From contig JBEKYH010000296.1 in assembly GCA_049511115.1 (NCBI GenBank), positions 1 through 7,004 of the forward strand: 7,004 bases of DNA, given 5' to 3'. Each line of letters begins with the position of its first letter. The stretch's first letter is position 1. This document shows, in pieces, positions 5,401 through 7,004 of the stretch. Under the pieces are notes generated by a model that saw only the letters and a list, made by a program, of their open reading frames with translations, was not told the origin of the DNA and searched no databases. Both the position numbers and the translations under genes were made by a program. Origin of the DNA: JBEKYH01 sp049511115. GTDB lineage: Bacteria; Planctomycetota; Phycisphaerae; Tepidisphaerales; Tepidisphaeraceae.

Positions 5401-6242
5401 TTCCCACCTCCGCCGGCCGGCGCGGGTTCGCCCAGCCAGTCCGTCAAAATCGGCCTCATCGCATCAGCCCAGACTTGATAACCCTTTTCCGCCGGATGCA
5501 GGTTGTCACTGCCCATCATGCCGGGCAGAAGCTTCCCATCCTTATCAGCGAGTTTGTCATTGAGATTGAGAAACTTGACGGTCTTGTCATCCGCGAATTT
5601 AGCAATCGCTTCATTGGCCTTGCAGATGTTATCCCAGATATCCGTCGGCGTCTTTCCCTTGTCATTGCGAGGCATAATCGCGATCAGCAGCACCTTGGCG
5701 TTCGGCGCCTTGGCCTGGATTGCGTCGATGACCGCCTTGATGCCTTTGACGGTATCGTCCACCGAGTTGGCGCCATAAGTGGCATTGAACGCGAGGTTGT
5801 TGGTGCCGATCATCAGCACGACAACTTTCGGATGAACGCCATCCAGCTCGCCGTTCTCGATTCGGTAGAGCACATTCTGCGTGCGGTCGCCGGAGATGCC
5901 ATAGTCGCCCGGCTTCCAGCCGCCGAGATTGCTGGTCCAGTTGGCGGCAAAGCGGGATTTCCAGAAGTCGGTGATCGAATCGCCCAGCATATAGAGATCA
6001 ATCGGCGCCGTGCCGTCAGCCGCGGCCTTGGCGGTTGCGACGAGCCGGTTGTGGCGATTCATCCAGCCTGGGCTGATCGTGCCCGCCGCATTGGAGCGCG
6101 ACGCGCTTGGTTTGGTCGGATCCTCCACCATCGCCGCCGGCCGCGTTGCGGCTGGCGGTGCGCTCGCCGCCGGCGCCGCCGCCCCCGCGCGCAAACATAT
6201 TGCCCCGATCAATCCCAGCAAAAGCCACCGATTGCGCTTCAT
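5397..6242 (-). CDS. Exported SGNH/GDSL-family hydrolase (PAF-acetylhydrolase-like)
   Basis: A 281-residue predicted esterase. Block I is LGDSIT with nucleophile S89; block II is YGISGDRTQNV (114-124, Gly118 as oxyanion residue); block III is GTNN with N148; block V is DNLHP with D246 and H249. All SGNH catalytic positions are present. The phrase GDRTQNVLYRIENGEL followed by HPKVVVLMIGTNN resembles the PAF-acetylhydrolase Ib-like subgroup, often found as carbohydrate or lipid acetylesterases in polysaccharide-degrading bacteria; the substrate is unknown. MKRNRWLLLGLIGAICLRAGAAA is a Sec signal, followed by an Ala/Pro linker. The frame is open for 29 more codons upstream, but ATG 6242 has GGAGG (6252-6248) 5 nt before it and begins the signal peptide, so I chose it. 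The C-terminal GGGGK codons double as the ribosome-binding site of the M48 gene, which overlaps by 4 nt. Confidence 0.9.
   Translation of the reverse strand: MKRNRWLLLGLIGAICLRAGAAAPAASAPPAATRPAAMVEDPTKPSASRSNAAGTISPGWMNRHNRLVATAKAAADGTAPIDLYMLGDSITDFWKSRFAANWTSNLGGWKPGDYGISGDRTQNVLYRIENGELDGVHPKVVVLMIGTNNLAFNATYGANSVDDTVKGIKAVIDAIQAKAPNAKVLLIAIMPRNDKGKTPTDIWDNICKANEAIAKFADDKTVKFLNLNDKLADKDGKLLPGMMGSDNLHPAEKGYQVWADAMRPILTDWLGEPAPAGGGGK
5406..5411 (-). promoter_or_regulatory. Ribosome-binding site of the M48 gene inside the SGNH gene
   Basis: GGAGGT (minus strand 5411-5406) encodes a Gly-Gly pair in the SGNH tail and sits 5 nt before the GTG at 5400. Together with the GTGA overlap (5400-5397), it supports coupled translation and the GTG start. 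Confidence 0.65.
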
Positions 6243-6345
6243 GAATGCCTCCAGCCAGGGTTGCCTCGCCTCAAACATTACGTTCTTCGCACGAAATGTG
6301 AATGGATCGAAAGCCGCGGGCAAAGACATTTCCGCCGCTGCGGGG

Positions 6346-6364
6346 GAGGCTTTGAAACAGCCTC
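6346..6364 (-). terminator. Small hairpin at the end of the RND gene, possible weak terminator
   Basis: GAGGCT and AGCCTC (6346-6351 and 6359-6364) form a perfect 6-bp stem with a 7-nt loop that starts at the last base of the RND stop codon. On the minus strand it is followed by a C-run, not a T-run, so it is a poor intrinsic terminator. It may serve as an mRNA 3'-end stabiliser or mean nothing. Confidence 0.25.
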
Positions 6365-7004
6365 TACGCCGGCGCCATCCGCCCCCGCGGCTGCGGCGCG
6401 CGCACCAGCGAACCGCACCAGATGCGGAAGCGGTCCAGATACAAATAAATAACAGGTGTCGTGTAAAGCGTAAGCAACTGGCTGAAAATCAATCCCCCCA
6501 CGATGGCGATCCCCAGCGGCCGCCGGAGTTCCGAGCCGGTCCCGCCGCGGACGGCCAGGGGCAGCGACCCGAGCAAGGCGGCCATTGTGGTCATCATGAT
6601 CGGGCGGAAGCGCAGGAGGCAGGCCTGGAAAATGGCGTCGCGCGGGGCCAGGTTATTGGCGCGCTGCGTCTCGATGGCAAAGTCGATCATCATGATCGCA
6701 TTCTTCTTCACGATGCCGATCAGGAGGATGATGCCGATCAGGCCCATCACGTCGAGTTCCGTGTGCGTGAGGAGCAGGGCCAGCAGTGCGCCCACGCCGG
6801 CCGAGGGAAGAGTGGAGAGAATCGTGATGGGATGGACGAAGCTTTCGTAAAGCATTCCCAGGACAATGTAAACGGCCAATATGGCGGCGGTGATGAGGAT
6901 CGGCTCATTGGCGAGGGAAACCTGAAAGGCCTGGGCGGTTCCCTGAAAGCTGCCGTGAATGGACGGGGGCATGGCGATTTCCCGCTGGGCCTGGTTAATG
7001 TCCG
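6364..7004 (-). CDS. RND efflux transporter, MdtB/MdtC-like, C-terminal part (runs off right edge)
   Basis: The last 212 residues of an inner-membrane RND drug/proton antiporter of the hydrophobe/amphiphile efflux class. The visible part starts in the end of the periplasmic domain ([11 protein letters not shown]) and contains five transmembrane segments, at about residues 35-55, 58-79, 86-108, 133-152 and 163-189 of the partial protein. [30 protein letters not shown] and [16 protein letters not shown] are strongly characteristic of MdtB/MdtC-type subunits; the Lys pair matches the TM10 lysine of the proton relay in AcrB-type pumps. The chain ends shortly after the last TM segment with a basic tail, a normal family length at this end. 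Partner adaptor or second RND genes would be expected upstream, outside the window. The SGNH gene starts 121 bp downstream on the same strand. Confidence 0.92.
   Translation of the reverse strand, partial: DINQAQREIAMPPSIHGSFQGTAQAFQVSLANEPILITAAILAVYIVLGMLYESFVHPITILSTLPSAGVGALLALLLTHTELDVMGLIGIILLIGIVKKNAIMMIDFAIETQRANNLAPRDAIFQACLLRFRPIMMTTMAALLGSLPLAVRGGTGSELRRPLGIAIVGGLIFSQLLTLYTTPVIYLYLDRFRIWCGSLVRAPQPRGRMAPA

Noticed and set aside
4204..5478. 424-codon open frame on the plus strand
   Set aside because: It lies fully antisense to the M48 gene, is very rich in Arg, and shows no known motif. Such frames are common opposite high-GC genes.
6243..6329. 29-residue N-terminal extension of the SGNH protein
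   Set aside because: ATG 6242 has a strong GGAGG site at the right distance and begins a clean signal peptide. The extension would bury the signal.
5475..6452. 325-codon open frame on the plus strand
   Set aside because: It is antisense to the SGNH gene, which has all catalytic blocks and a good ribosome-binding site. The antisense product is Arg-rich and unlike a protein.
1..7004. CRISPR arrays, tRNA or rRNA genes, transposase or integrase genes
   Set aside because: I saw no regularly spaced repeats, cloverleaf-like sequence, rRNA motifs, or transposase or integrase protein motifs on either strand.

Overview
The window reads as chromosomal DNA of a high-GC, Gram-negative environmental bacterium. 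An RND efflux pump and a periplasmic-type M48 protease imply an outer membrane. A large exported family GH74 beta-propeller hydrolase implies growth on plant polysaccharide. Gly/Ala/Arg-rich loops inside an exported propeller, next to NfeD/flotillin and SGNH genes, would fit Planctomycetota (Phycisphaerae-like), Verrucomicrobiota or Acidobacteriota. That placement is an inference from protein style only; there is no rRNA or other marker here.

Left block (1-867, minus strand): a promoter with a perfect TATAAT drives an NfeD-like membrane protein, whose stop overlaps the start of a flotillin (SPFH) gene that runs off the left edge. This is the classic NfeD-flotillin pair, comparable to YuaF-YuaG of Bacillus. 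The promoter -35 lies in a 13-bp tandem repeat.

Centre (969-3242, plus strand): a complete GH74 xyloglucanase-type enzyme with a Tat-like signal peptide, both family Asp residues, nine Asp-box motifs and three low-complexity loops. Downstream is a small gene of unknown function (3266-3679) with clearly lower GC. It is followed by a decayed second copy of the GH74 3' end (about 3724-3825). An 8-bp inverted repeat (3256-3263 and 3835-3842) brackets this patch. The stretch 3243-3906 therefore looks like a rearrangement or insertion site, and it is the most unusual part of the window.

Right block (3907-7004, minus strand): the 3' end of an MdtB/MdtC-type RND transporter gene, then an exported SGNH hydrolase, then an M48 metalloprotease. 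The last two overlap by 4 nt (GTGA), and the ribosome-binding site of the protease lies inside the end of the hydrolase gene, so they are probably translationally coupled. The 121-bp gap after the RND gene leaves it open whether all three are co-transcribed.

No tRNA, rRNA, CRISPR array or recognisable transposase or integrase gene was found. No clearly new multi-gene system is visible. The best leads are the GH74-tail duplication around the orphan gene, the repeat-covered nfeD promoter, and the His-rich loop of the NfeD protein.
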